Assembly: GCA_946965045.2 (NCBI GenBank) | Contig: OX337240.1 | Span: 2,914,001-2,978,000, forward strand | Origin: Epithemia pelagica | Lineage: Eukaryota > Bacillariophyta > Bacillariophyceae > Surirellales > Surirellaceae | DNA length: 64,000 nucleotides | Direction of reading: 5' to 3' | In this document: positions 44,778-57,219 of the stretch, piece after piece | Layout of the letters: each line of letters begins with the position of its first letter | Position numbering within the stretch: the stretch's first letter is position 1 | Position numbers and translations under genes: made by a program | The notes under the pieces: model-generated | The model's database searches: none | What the model was told of the DNA's origin: nothing | The model's input: only the letters and a program-made list of their open reading frames with translations

Positions 44778-46996
44778 ACTCCGAATTCGTTCTTGATCGT
44801 GCGAATGTGGCGCTCTATGTCACCGACATGCTCGTCTCGAGCTGTTGTATTAAGTTTTATTCCGAGCTCCCCTGTTCCCGCTTCCATGCTGTCACTCGCA
44901 AAGGCGCCGTCAGCTAGGAGAAACCGAGGGCGCAGACCGCCTCGTCGAAATACAGCGATGGTCTTCTTGATGGACCGAAGTAGGGTTCCTTCTTCTTTGT
45001 CCGCGATTGCGTCCATGGTGGAGAATCAAAATACGCGAGATGTCGTGGCGAGAAAGGACACATCATTGATATGCATTACGTTCATGGCAATGGTGACGTC
45101 TTTATGTTTTTCTTGAATGGGTGGTGGTATTGTGTCCGTTGTGTCCACCTTGGGTGGTCGTCTCCTGGTGGTCTTCCCTTTCAGGGAACCTAGGTCTTGT
45201 CCATAGATATGCTCTGCCCGCCTCACATCATCACTTGTATAAGGGGCGTTGGGTAGGAGCTTATGATTCAGAATATAGATAAGGTCTCTAGTTGACGGTC
45301 GGCCAATTTTGGCTTGTAGTGCCCGTACCTCTCTAGCTCTACGAATCTCAGATTCAGTATAAAGCGCTTCGTTGTTATTAACCGTGGTTAAGAAGCTACC
45401 ATGTATCGAAGAGAGATTCATATAGAAGAGGCCTTCAGGACTTTGCACAAACTTGTGCTTCAAGCGCCCCGTGGCTGGGTCAAGTAGTTGAAATTGATTG
45501 CCTTCATGGCTGTCGTAGGTAATGCGGTATCTGTTTTGAGCGGTGTGGAAAGATAAAATGTTGGCAGGCCCTTTTGGGTCATACCATACCAAGCCATATC
45601 CTGGCAATATTGCTTGTTGGTTCAGGATTCGTTCTCCGGCATGGCTGCTGATGGTGATTGGTGTCGTTGCTTGATGGATGTTGTGTAGAATGCTTGCATT
45701 GTGGATGATGTCCACTGTGGATTGATTGACGAGCAGGATCCAGTCAGGGGATATGTTAGACTGTAAGGCAGAAAAAGAGCAATGTTGAGAAGATGCGTTT
45801 TGGTTCAACATGGATTGGTGGTAAACTGTACCGTTTGAGTTGTCTCTGTTTCTATTGGTGGAGTCGGTTCCCTGAGCTGACTGTCGCCCATTTTGCGATT
45901 GACTCTGACCCGTAGTGGTCATTGTGGATCCTGTTAACGTGGATGCATCATCGCCTTGCGTACTGGCATTCTCGCGCGTGTGATAGGCCACACCTGTGGC
46001 GTTGTTCTCGTTGCTTTGTGTCTGGTGGCGACTATGCGTCTGCATTCTGTTATCTATGATGGCACGCGCATCGGCCAGTGTCTTTGGGTAACAGTTGCGT
46101 TTGTCCATGTCCAAGTAAGCGTTTTGTAGATGCGATTCATATTCGCGAGCGCCACATGTTCTGATGAAACGGATGGCCAGACACCTATGTTGAGCTTCTT
46201 CTTCGTCAGCCGTTGTTGGTGACCCAGCACGACCATTGTCAGCCGCTACTTGCTCCAGTAGATCCTTGTCGTATAACACCACGTCCAGTTCCTCCAGGAC
46301 TTGCGCTTTTGCGCGAAACAACTCGTAGTAGTTGTGCAAACTTTGGTTTTTACCCCTGCGCATCGTGTAGAACTCTTCCTTGAGCTTATCACGACCGACG
46401 AGAGGATAAATGCGCCCGGAATCGTATGTAAAAGTAGTTTGTTTGATCAATTTCAACAACGCTATACCGTTGCGCTTCTTCCGAATGTCATCATATTGCG
46501 TCTTTGCCTGTAGTTTGTCTTTCATCAACTGGGTACACTGCCCCAGGATGAGACTAAACATGGCGGCGCGGAAATTCTGATACTCCATCACCTGCTCAGC
46601 TCGCATTTTATACTTCATCTTCCACTCTTCTACGGCAAGGGTGTCTTTGTCATCTTTCGGTATTTCTACCTGGTCGGGTTCATCCAGTGACAATTCCTCC
46701 ACTGACTGCTGGAACTCCAGATTATATCGGTTGAATGTTGAGCCAATGTAACCGACCAGATACTCTACATTGCGCAAATACCGCTTGGACTGCGGGTCTT
46801 CGGAGTAGTCGAAGATGCAGTCTTTTAATGTAGGTTCTTGTCCTTGAAACTTGTTTGAGTTTCCTTGTTGTCCTCTGCCTCCACGTCCTCGACCACGACC
46901 ACCACGTCCTTGTCCGCTTCTTCCTCCGCGTCCGGTCATGCCGCCGCTTGACGACTCAGCTTGATCGGGCCGTGGTCCTTGCGGGGGTGTACTCAT
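44778..46996 (-). pseudogene. gag-pol: Copia-2 gag-pol, 5' part (gag, protease, first part of integrase)
   Basis: From ATG 46996: an RGG-rich N-terminus, the gag body, an Asn/Gln-rich linker, a protease-like site reading WILLVNQSTVD (related elements have Asp where this has Val, so the catalytic residue seems lost), then integrase. A TGA at about 45024-45026 interrupts the frame after HINDVSFLATTSRVF; the same frame resumes with MDAIADKEEG. Catalytic Asp in LLADGAF and Glu in HVGDIERHIRTIK are present before the nested insertion at 44772. The element cannot make its own pol now. Confidence 0.85.
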
Positions 46997-47660
46997 GGTG
47001 TTCTTGACGCGGTGCTAGGTTTTGTCGTTGTCTACAGTGTTGCTCTTGGTCGTGGGTGAAGGGATTGTATACCTGGATGGTGTATACAGTTCTTCGACCG
47101 TTTGCCTTTCCTCGCGACAACACTATTCCTTTTAGATGAGACCGTTTTTGCACTTGAGCCAACTTGAGGGGATTCAGAACCCAGACAGCACTGCCGATAG
47201 CCAGAACCGGTGGAATGGATGATGCGTTGGCTGGCAAAACGGGGATATTGTAAATAATCTCCACTCGTCCGTTCTCGTCTCGTACCACTACTTTGGCGTC
47301 GAGAAAACCGGATGCGTCCCGCGACGACTCCTCGTCTCCACTGGTGTTGTCCGGCACGACGGCGGCTGCCACTGCAGTTCGATGCTCCTCGGTTTGTACG
47401 TCCACAATTAACGCGCGACGTCTTGTCTGAAAATCGGATACGATCCGTTCTCGTGATGCTGTCAGCACCGTGTTATCGTGTTCGACCTCCGCCTGATGTT
47501 GTTGTTCCAACTCGGCTCGGTGTTCACGAAAGGTCGCCTCGCGCAACTGCACGTTGTGCTGGTGCCGACGATGCACCTCTGCAAGGCGTTCTTGTTCTTC
47601 AATGGAAAGGGCGGTGAGTTGGTTCAACAACGTAGTCAAACGACTGGGATTCTCCGACAT
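46956..47660 (-). CDS. Copia-2 small ORF upstream of gag
   Basis: A 234-aa frame between the 5' LTR and gag, overlapping the gag start by about 40 bp in another frame. The first 90 residues are rich in Glu, Gln, Arg and His with heptad spacing and look coiled-coil. The second half is more globular (VVVRDENGRVEIIYNIPVLP). Copia elements normally lack a gene here. It could help particle assembly or expression; no family recognised. Confidence 0.6.
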   Translation of the reverse strand: MSENPSRLTTLLNQLTALSIEEQERLAEVHRRHQHNVQLREATFREHRAELEQQHQAEVEHDNTVLTASRERIVSDFQTRRRALIVDVQTEEHRTAVAAAVVPDNTSGDEESSRDASGFLDAKVVVRDENGRVEIIYNIPVLPANASSIPPVLAIGSAVWVLNPLKLAQVQKRSHLKGIVLSRGKANGRRTVYTIQVYNPFTHDQEQHCRQRQNLAPRQEHHEYTPARTTARSS

Positions 47661-47718
47661 GCAGTGTACTTCACCTCAAAATGAGAATCAAGAGGTAGTT
47701 ATTTTTCTAAGGAGAATA

Positions 47719-47931
47719 TGTAGAAACCTGTAACGAACCGTGCTGTAAAGGCAACAATTCCTATAACAAATTACGAATTCTCCTTAGAATGAGCACTGTT
47801 GTTTGTTTCGTTGCTCTTCCGTCCACGTCGTTTCACCTCAATCCATTCGTCATCACTTGCAGATGGATCTTCGCCTTGCTCAGTCGCTGTTTTCGTTTGT
47901 TCTGCGACTCCTCGCGGGACTTCCTTCAACA
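47719..47931 (-). repeat. Copia-2 5' LTR
   Basis: 213 bp with TG...CA ends (minus strand TGTTGAAGG to TTTCTACA). It matches both pieces of the split 3' LTR with a few substitutions. Its sequence has an open frame (SDDEWIEVKRRGRKSN), also entered by pol at the 3' side. Confidence 0.88.
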
Positions 47932-47987
47932 ATACGGCTTTGTTGTATCGAAGGGTTGTAGCTGACGCCATTTGCTCTTTTTGCAAA
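47932..47987. repeat. Right arm remnant beyond Copia-2
   Basis: ATACGGCTTTGTTGTATC and the following bases to CTCTTTTTG match the left arm at about 150-206 in reverse. This shows that the arm was continuous before Copia-2 inserted, and places the outer edge of the inverted duplication. Confidence 0.85.
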
Positions 47988-48699
47988 TGGACTGAAAGAC
48001 AATCGCTCTTTTGACAAACACCATGAGCGTGATGATAGTTTAAAATTACCCAAGATATACACCCAGACCAGGACTGGTTTGCTGATGTTGATGGTACTTT
48101 TATGGCCACATGCGTTCGAGAGAGGGAGAATTTTGAACCAGACGGGAAAGTGGAATCAGAAAGGGAACTGGTTTGATTGTTGCATGTCTTTCTCATCTTA
48201 TTCTGTCTAGTTGACCGTAGTTCATAGTTGCTTTCCTTCTCCATTTTACTTTCGTTCATATTATTTTCATTCTGGATGCGGCAGCGAGCCTCCCAGACCC
48301 TTTGATACGTCGAATAAATCCTATCGTACGTCTCTTCTCCACCTGGTGGAGCAATTTGACGGCGAATTCGAATCAAATCCAATGGTTCCCCTTACCACCT
48401 GTGACCCAGCCTCGGCCAAGCCTGCTGCTGGAATTGTATGCAAAAACAGATATGGTGCTGCTGCTGTGGGAGGATCGTCGGTCGAGGTTATCGTGGTGGG
48501 GGATTGGTTATCATGTGCGCTGCCGGCTTTCTCAGTAGGAAGTCTAGACTAGTAGCTTGTTTGTGCATCGTCGTACTCGTATTGCCATTTCTCTTGGTCT
48601 TGTTGCTCCTCCTTGTCGTTGCTAGTTGTGGTTGTCGTTGCTTGTCAAAGAGGTTGATTGCTGCGTTGGTTGGTCCATGGGTCTGTCGTTCCTCCATCC
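47988..48699 (-). other. Possible remnant exon outside the palindrome
   Basis: On the minus strand about 48382-47932 is open and protein-like at its start (LDLIRIRRQIAPPGGEETYD, YQRVWEARCRIQ), then low-complexity; it runs into the LTR. It has no good start codon and a stop just upstream, so it may be an exon or a relic. Nothing else is seen to 48699. Confidence 0.35.
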
Positions 48700-50695
<1,996 letters not shown>

Positions 50696-51014
50696 CCGAA
50701 GTGGAGCTTGGAGCTCGGAACGTCATTCAACGTCAAATTACAGGCTTCGACACAGAAGAAACCCTTGTAGTGGTCATAGATCGATGGTTGGGAGTCGTGC
50801 ATTACTATGATGGATACGTCAAGGGTGAGACCTTACTCGCATAGTACGCGGTTGGAGGTGCACCTCCAAATCATACCATAACTCAACATTAAAGTACTCA
50901 TTGTATATATATTTAACCGTTTCATCAACCGCTATATCGGATCAATTGTACTTTTTACTTTATTGTCACCTGGTCATTGTAGAATTTCCCACCCCAGACC
51001 CCAAGCCTTACGGC

Positions 51015-51740
51015 CCACAGACGAACAGAATGTCCTCCACGCGTTTATTTCTCGTGAGCGCATTCGGACGAGTCGGACCATGACAACACGCAACACGGCA
51101 ATGTGAACAAGAGCACGACAATCTCGGGCCTTGTCCTTTTTTGGATACGACAGACGAATGACGAATGGATGAAGTGAATAGGACACGGGCCTGCCTGCCT
51201 ACCTCCTCTTGACGGAAGAGGGCGGCGTTGTCAAATCCGTTGTGTGATGGAATTTAGCAGAATCAAACATGCCGTGGCGAAACGGGACGCTTTCTCGCCA
51301 TTGTTCGCTTGATTCTGCTAAATTCAATGGTGAACATGTTGACTGCTGCTGGCTGCTGCTGCTGTTGTTGTGTGTCATACAAGTTTTTGTAATGGGAGGA
51401 GACGATGAAAAGATCCATGTTGTCCACAAAAGATTGGGACAAGACGGCAAGAACCAGAGAGAGCACAACAACAATCTCGGGCCTTGTCCTCTTTTTGAAT
51501 AAAAAGACAGACGAATGGATGGAATGAACAGGACACGGGACTGTCTCCAGGAGGGCGTTGTCAATTCCGTTGTGTGATTGAATTTAGCAGCACCAAACAT
51601 GCCATGGCGAAAAGGGACGCTTTCTCGCCATTGCTCGTTTGGTTCTGCTAAATTCATATGTTGACATGCTGGTTGCTGCTGCTGCTGTTGTGTGTCATTC
51701 AAATTTTCGTAATGGGAGGAGACGACGGCAGATCCATGCC
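51015..51740 (+). repeat. Two tandem copies of the hairpin-bearing dispersed repeat
   Basis: About 51015-51345 and 51346-51700 resemble each other and 20090-20395. Shared blocks: CGGGCCTTGTCC, ACGACAGACGAATG, a GTTGTCAA block, and a hairpin at 51250-51325 and 51580-51656. In the first copy GAATTTAGCAGAATCAA pairs perfectly with its complement across an inner TGGCGA/TCGCCA stem. Confidence 0.75.
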
Positions 51741-53099
51741 GTCCAAAGAATATCTTATGGACGATCTTGAATAGTCGATTCTCGACCGGTCGAGATGGAT
51801 GTGTTGTTGTGCGGTGGTTGCGGTTCACAATCGTTGCAGTGTGGCAATGGGTGTGGATCGTGTGGTGGCGCAATCCCACCGGGAGGCGCGGGGGCGAACC
51901 GTCGGTGGAGCTTACCAAACGAAACCACACTCTCGTCCCTTGTGTGGTGCCAACCAGAAGGAACGTTCCTCGAGCATTGAGTGTGCCACAGTGCGGTCTT
52001 TTTGGTCACCGCATCGTTGTTGCTGTGGTGGGAGGCCCCAACGAAGAAGACCTCCGTCTCTTGGTCGTTCCAGGAGGAGGTCTCGGTGCACACTCCGAGA
52101 TCCGCAGAGGTAGGTGGCAAGAACTATCGCACACAAGACTGTTACGACGTTGATTCGGTCGTGGGTTTTGGATCCTTGTGTGGCATGGAAGAGGAGACTG
52201 CTGCCTCGACAGTCATTTCCTCCTTGTCCCCGTTCACTCCGATTTGATGCTTTCCCTACGACAAACTCATTCTTTCATGATTGCTTTGGGATCCTGTCTG
52301 GTTGTGGCATGAGGAAAACGCAATCCAACCGTGCAAGTCTTGAATACACATTACAACCGCATTCTGTGGAATCTCCCACCATTTGGAGGAGGGACCCGAT
52401 ATTGCTCCTGTAGAGTGTCTCTGACAAATCAAGTTACCAACTACGCTCTGAGAACCAAGAATCGAACCGATTGTATCACTCGATGGAAGGATCGTCGGAT
52501 AGCCGCGATGATGTCATGGTACCTAAGGCAAGGACGAAACTTGAAATGCGCAGGAAGTTGCATGAATGTCCTACAGTAGTGAACCTTTAGAACTACGTCA
52601 TGACCGATATTCGGAGGGGGGAGCCCCAGTTTGTTCCACATCACACATCTCGATCCAGAAACATCCCGAATGACTTGTGTGCGCCTCGCTTGAACGGTGA
52701 CGTTCGTATGCATCCAGCAGCTTGGCAACCGTTGTCGGTGAGCAAACGTGTTGATCGTTCCTCCATGTTTGTGGCATGGACCTGGCTACCCCACAATTTC
52801 ATGGGAAGAAGTATGGTTGCTCATTATTTCACGGTTGCTTGTTGCGCGCAATCCCCAGTTCCTCCTCCATAACGACCACCACACACATGTTGGTCTATTA
52901 TTTATTGCTTGTTGAGGTCCAGTCATCGTCGTTGTCGTCGTCACTTGTTGCAGTTCTCCACGTTGTCATAGTCTCTGCGCTCCTCATCGTGTCCTCGTTC
53001 GTCATGTAGTCTATGTGCGATCCAGTTCCACACGTACATGGCACAGACGGCCTGATCAAAGGCTTCCCCATATCCCCCCCAAAAAAAGTCTGGGGACGA
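51741..53099 (+). other. Intergenic with weak traces of coding sequence
   Basis: Around 51905-52110 the plus strand reads protein-like (PCVVPTRRNVPRAL, VPQCGLFGHRIVVAVVGGPN), followed in another frame by GFGSLCGMEEETAASTV near 52160-52240. No start, no clean introns and no family. Probably a gene relic. The rest to 53099 shows nothing notable. Confidence 0.3.
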
Positions 53100-53668
53100 G
53101 TCTTGAATGCCCGTGATTCATATTAGAGAGTTCTGTGCACGTGAGAATGACACCCGCCACAGAAGATCCTATTCTCGAACTCGTCTCGTAGTTGCAAAGA
53201 TGCTGAACCCAAGAAGAGTGAGCTCAATACGAGCACTTCCGTATCAACGCGCGGCCTGCGCGCAAAGCCTTACTTATGGAATTTTAGACTTAGCGAAAAA
53301 AAACTGGGTGCCACCTTCACGAGGCTATAACTCGATCAATTTTCAATGAAAGTGTTATATTCCTTGTGATTTAAACTCTCTATACTATTCTTTTTCTAAA
53401 TCACAAAGAAAATAACACTTGCCATGTGAATTTGACTGTGCTACAGCCGTTCAAAGATTCAGGGTCTTGAAAATGTGAGGATGAGCCCACCCGGCGCGAG
53501 GCTAAAACTGCCACTTTCACTTAATGAATGCTGGCGCGTTTCATCTGCGCAAGCCAAGCACATGGCACGTGGAGGTGAGCAAAATTGATACACGAGTGCT
53601 CGTATTGTCTTCTCACGCTCCAACGACTCTGCATCAGGGACACCCGTGATTTTGGTTCCCACTTGAGA
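53100..53668. repeat. Degenerate foldback element
   Basis: Blocks in the first part (CAATACGAGCACTTCCGTAT near 53225, ACACCCG near 53149) recur inverted in the second part (near 53598-53613 and 53640). The centre is a hairpin at about 53351-53417 (GTGTTAT...ATAACAC around a GTGATTT/AAATCAC stem). Ends are not sharply defined and I could not find a target duplication. Confidence 0.5.
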
Positions 53669-53875
53669 ATTTTACCTATTCCGGCAACTGGGTAGCTAGG
53701 GATGATCGCTGTTTTAGCTAGCTAGCTTTATTTTCTGTACTCTTAGTATAGTAATCTACAGACACGTGCTCAAAACAAAAAATTATGTTAACTATTTCTT
53801 TTTTATGTCGCAACTGAGTCGTGGATTGGGATAATCGCTAAATGTTTCGAGTTTGTGTCATGTCTGGTTTCGGGT

Positions 53876-54012
53876 TGGTCCCGTATTCAACGGCTGGTTT
53901 CGACTTTGTTTCGGTTTGTTTCGGTTTGTTTCGGTTTGTTTCGGTTTGTTTCGGTTTGTTTCGACTTTGTTTCGACTTTGTTTCGACTTTGTTTCGACTT
54001 TGTTCCGAAGAA

Positions 54013-54044
<32 letters not shown>

Positions 54045-54046
54045 TC
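53876..54046. repeat. GTTTCG minisatellite and (GACA)n
   Basis: About 53900-54005 is a run of GTTTCGGTTT then GTTTCGACTTT units of 10-11 bp, followed by eight GACA units to about 54046. A related TTTCGGGTTTG array lies at 55896-56045. Confidence 0.9.
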
Positions 54047-54321
54047 TAATGTGTGAAGTCAACCGCCCGCAACACTTGCCACGAGTCATTGTAAGTATTC
54101 TTCTATCCGCTATGTACTGGTCAGAAGATTTTGTGGATCTATTGTACGTCTATCCTACGTAGCCCAGTACCAGAAGCCTGGTCATTTCTGGTTAATTTGG
54201 TCATTTCTGGTCAATTTTAGACGAGGCATGGCGTGCGCGGGCACGGACACTCAGGCATAAAAGTGACTGTCGCACGACACCGTGAGCCGATCAGACCATC
54301 TCACCGAGCCCCACCCCATAA

Positions 54322-55111
54322 GGGCCTGTGTCCAGGGAATGTGTTTTTGAGTTCTGAAATCGAGTTTCGTGTTTCGAGGTTGAGCTAATAGGTTATGGTC
54401 CCCTTGAAAACTCGAAAACACAACCTCGAATCCCCCAAATCTTGGCAATCCCCCAACGACCTTGCCAAGATTCTGAAATCGAGTTTCGAGTTTCGAGGTT
54501 TGCAAAGAGCCCCACGCGCTCCTACAAAACCCACCTTTCAGCCGCCGGGCTCTCTGTCTCTCATTTCGCTCTCTCCGACAACAACAACGAGGCAATCTCT
54601 CTTGTCCATCATAGACAATAGTACAATAGTAGCACAATGATTGATGTGATATAAGTAGGAGCTTCTCTAGAAAATAAGCAAGTATTATTAACCTGTCGCT
54701 GCCATGGAAGTAATGGTCACAACCACTGTCAATGGTCAAAGGCAAATAGTTCTCATCTCTCCATAGATGACATGGTTACGGAACAAAGCCCGCATCCTGC
54801 TCCATGGACGGGCTCTACAAATATTCTACCTTCTCCCGTTATGCAATGTGATATTAGGAATTAGGAGTACTCAAGCGACATTTGTTTGTCGTCATTGTCA
54901 ATTGCCGTTGTGCTCGTTCATGCGCCGGTAGGGGGGAAGCATGGGAGTGCACGAGTATTGAAAAATAAAACTCGAAACTCGAAACTCGAAAATACAGTTT
55001 TTACCTGGACACGTACATCCAGATTGTTGTTTCAAGGTAGGGACAGAGCCCCACCTCAAAACTCGAAACTCGATTTCAGACCTCGAAAACACATTCCCTG
55101 GACACAGGGCC
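54322..55111. mobile_element. 790-bp PIF/Harbinger-like non-autonomous element
   Basis: Termini GGGCCTGTGTCCAGGGAATG and, inverted, GGCCCTGTGTCCAGGGAATG (one mismatch), with similarity reaching about 57 bp inwards. TAA on each side would be a 3-bp target duplication. GGGCCTGT ends and a TWA target are typical of the PIF/Harbinger group. The inside carries CGAAACTCGA repeats and no transposase. Confidence 0.65.
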
Positions 55112-55114
55112 TAA

Positions 55115-56257
55115 ACAAGAACCCAAAATGCTATCTCTCGATTCTCAATTGTCTCATTTTTCCCGAAGAATTAAGAAAGCAAACCCTGGGGATGGATCCA
55201 ATACATGCAACAGTCAAACAAAGCTGTCAACACTACTTTATAAGGTAGAAAATGAGGACATCCTGTTACAAAGGATCCTGCATCCTGCATGGAAAAGCGA
55301 AAACTCTTGACCATCTATTCTACTTGGGATTGTAGCCTCTCGGCTTGGCTACCTACAAAAGATGGGCTAAGGTAGATCGTCACAGTTCATGCAATAAAAT
55401 ATGGATCCATCCATGTCCACAACAAGCTGGAATGTGTGAATTGGAAACTGGTAGCTTTTCCCTTTCCACTTTCCAATCAATAGATGTAGCTAATGTTACT
55501 CGTCGTCTCTAGCTAGGAGTACCTAGCTAGTTTATCCCTTACCTAGCTAGATGAGCCTATCTAGCATAGGTAGCGATCCTGAGTCCCGTATCGTAGTACG
55601 GGAGTATACATACTTGTACTCGTAGGGGTCACTCCTACCAAACAGCATGTTAGAAAGAAACCCACAAGAAGGCTGCGTCAGGTAGCTAGGATTCGTTCAC
55701 TTCATGGTTGATGGTTGATGGTTGATCGTTGATGGTTGATATGCCAAGATTTTTTGTCAGGGAGCATCCAAAATTTGAATCGTGGCAGCATGCCAACTGT
55801 CATTTCTTACGAGAGGACGCATGATGCATGGCTGGTGTGAAGGGTGGAAAAATAATTTATTAGAGTTAAGGTTTAGCCTGTCTGTCTGTCCGGCTTGGTT
55901 TCGAGTTTGTTTCGGGTTTCGGGTTTGTTTCGGGTTTGTTTCGGGTTTATTTCGGGTTTGTTTCGGGTTTGTTTCGGGTTTGTTTCGACCTGTTTCGGTT
56001 TGTTTCGACTATGTTTCGGGTTCGTGTCGTGGTTTCGACTTGGTTTCGAGCCAGCAGGTCACGGCTTATTTCAGCGAAACCCTATATTAACGGTCATGAT
56101 AAATAGTGGTCATGATTCAAGATCAAAGTTCTTAAATACAGGAAATCAACGGAAATCGGATTCTTAAGTACAATTTTTATTGTATTGTAGGGAGTCGCTG
56201 AAATCACACTGTACTGAATAGGAAGACTACTATGAAAGCGGAAAAGTCCATTCTGCT
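55115..56257. repeat. Gene-free stretch with simple repeats
   Basis: CTAGCTAG-rich sequence at 55505-55570, a GGTTGAT tandem run at about 55703-55742 and the TTTCGGGTTTG minisatellite at 55896-56045. No coding frame is supported. Confidence 0.6.
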
Positions 56258-56819
56258 CAGGGTGTGGAAGTCAATGCACAGGACCTGCCAACTTAACTTT
56301 ACCCCTTAAAGTCAAGTCACAAAAGTTGACTGACTTAACTTCATCCACCAAAGTCACGGCCAACCATCAGGCAACTTGACTTTATACATAAAGTCATCCA
56401 ACCAGACCTCATGACTTGACTTCTAGAGTTAAAGTCAGAGACTCAAATACACTAACTTGACTTTAAGTATATTTGACTCGACTTAAAGTCAATGACTTCA
56501 TGACTTAAAGTCAACTTCACCCCATACTACGCACAGAAACATTGGTATTTGTTACTGCGGACACGGTGATATACGAGAGAAGTTGTGAAGTCACTGTCAT
56601 ATAGAAGTTGACTTGACTTGGGACATAAAGTCACTAGCAGTAATATGGTTGACTTGACTTTAAGGTTAAAGTCAATTAGCTGTGGATCAATGAATTGACT
56701 TTATCGCTAAAGTCAACTACCTGTGGATGAATGACTTGACTTTAAGTGATAAAGTCAACGTAAAGTTAGGGTTAAAGTCATAAAGTCAGACATGTCTAAA
56801 GTTTAACTTCCACACCCTG
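56258..56819. mobile_element. 562-bp hAT-like non-autonomous element filled with AAGTCA motifs
   Basis: Both ends read CAGGGTGTGGAAGT inwards. Flanks are ATTCTGCT (56250-56257) and ATTCCGCT (56820-56827), a 7-of-8 match to an 8-bp target duplication, as in hAT elements. The inside is nearly a tandem field of TGACTT / AAGTCA words, more than 25 in both orientations, and no protein frame. Confidence 0.72.
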
Positions 56820-57219
56820 ATTCCGCTACCAAAGTAGCGGGTGTCCCAGGGTCATCCTAAAACTTCCGATTGTGGGAATCAAATCGGATGCTCGCCTCGC
56901 GTCGAGGAGGCGGAGCAGTCGCACCTCTGTTGTCGGTCGCGGAGTCTGGCCAGCATCGGCCACGTCACTCCACCCAGTACAGACACCTCACCATGAGGGG
57001 TGTCTCATGGTCCATGAGACACCCCTCCTTCGGCCCTTGGCGATTGCTTTCAGTCAGATTTACCTAAGTGAATCTCATTCAAGATGATTCTTTGGAATCG
57101 AAAGAATAGACGCCAGTCGCCAGTCCTGAATCCTGAATCCTGAATAATGAGATAGATGATATGGGAGATATGAGATGCATCCATGCATCCTGAATCCTGA
57201 TTCCTGATACACTGCTTAT
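56820..57219. repeat. Short palindrome and CCTGAAT repeats
   Basis: A perfect 16-bp stem with one-base loop lies at 56995-57027 (GAGGGGTGTCTCATGG and its complement). CCTGAAT/CCTGATT units recur at 57123-57145 and 57188-57208. Nothing else seen. Confidence 0.7.

Larger units (their letters stand above)
24808..47931 (-). mobile_element. Copia-2: Ty1/Copia retrotransposon interrupted by two later insertions
   Basis: Flanked by ATACG at 24803-24807 and 47932-47936. The empty site is preserved in the left palindrome arm near 200-206. The 213-bp 5' LTR (47719-47931) starts TGTTGAAGG and ends TTTCTACA; the 3' LTR is split around a 922-bp element. Without the two nested insertions the element would be about 6.15 kb. 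Gene order on the minus strand: small ORF, gag, protease, integrase, reverse transcriptase, RNase H. Two in-frame TGA codons and the 16-kb insertion make it defective. Confidence 0.9.

Noticed and set aside
26845-45026. Selenocysteine or alternative code at the Copia-2 TGA codons
   Set aside because: Nonsense change in an element already split by two insertions is simpler, and other genes in the window use TGA as a stop.
53876-54005. Telomere-like repeat
   Set aside because: GTTTCGG / GTTTCGAC units are 10-11 bp and irregular, unlike a 6-bp telomere repeat.
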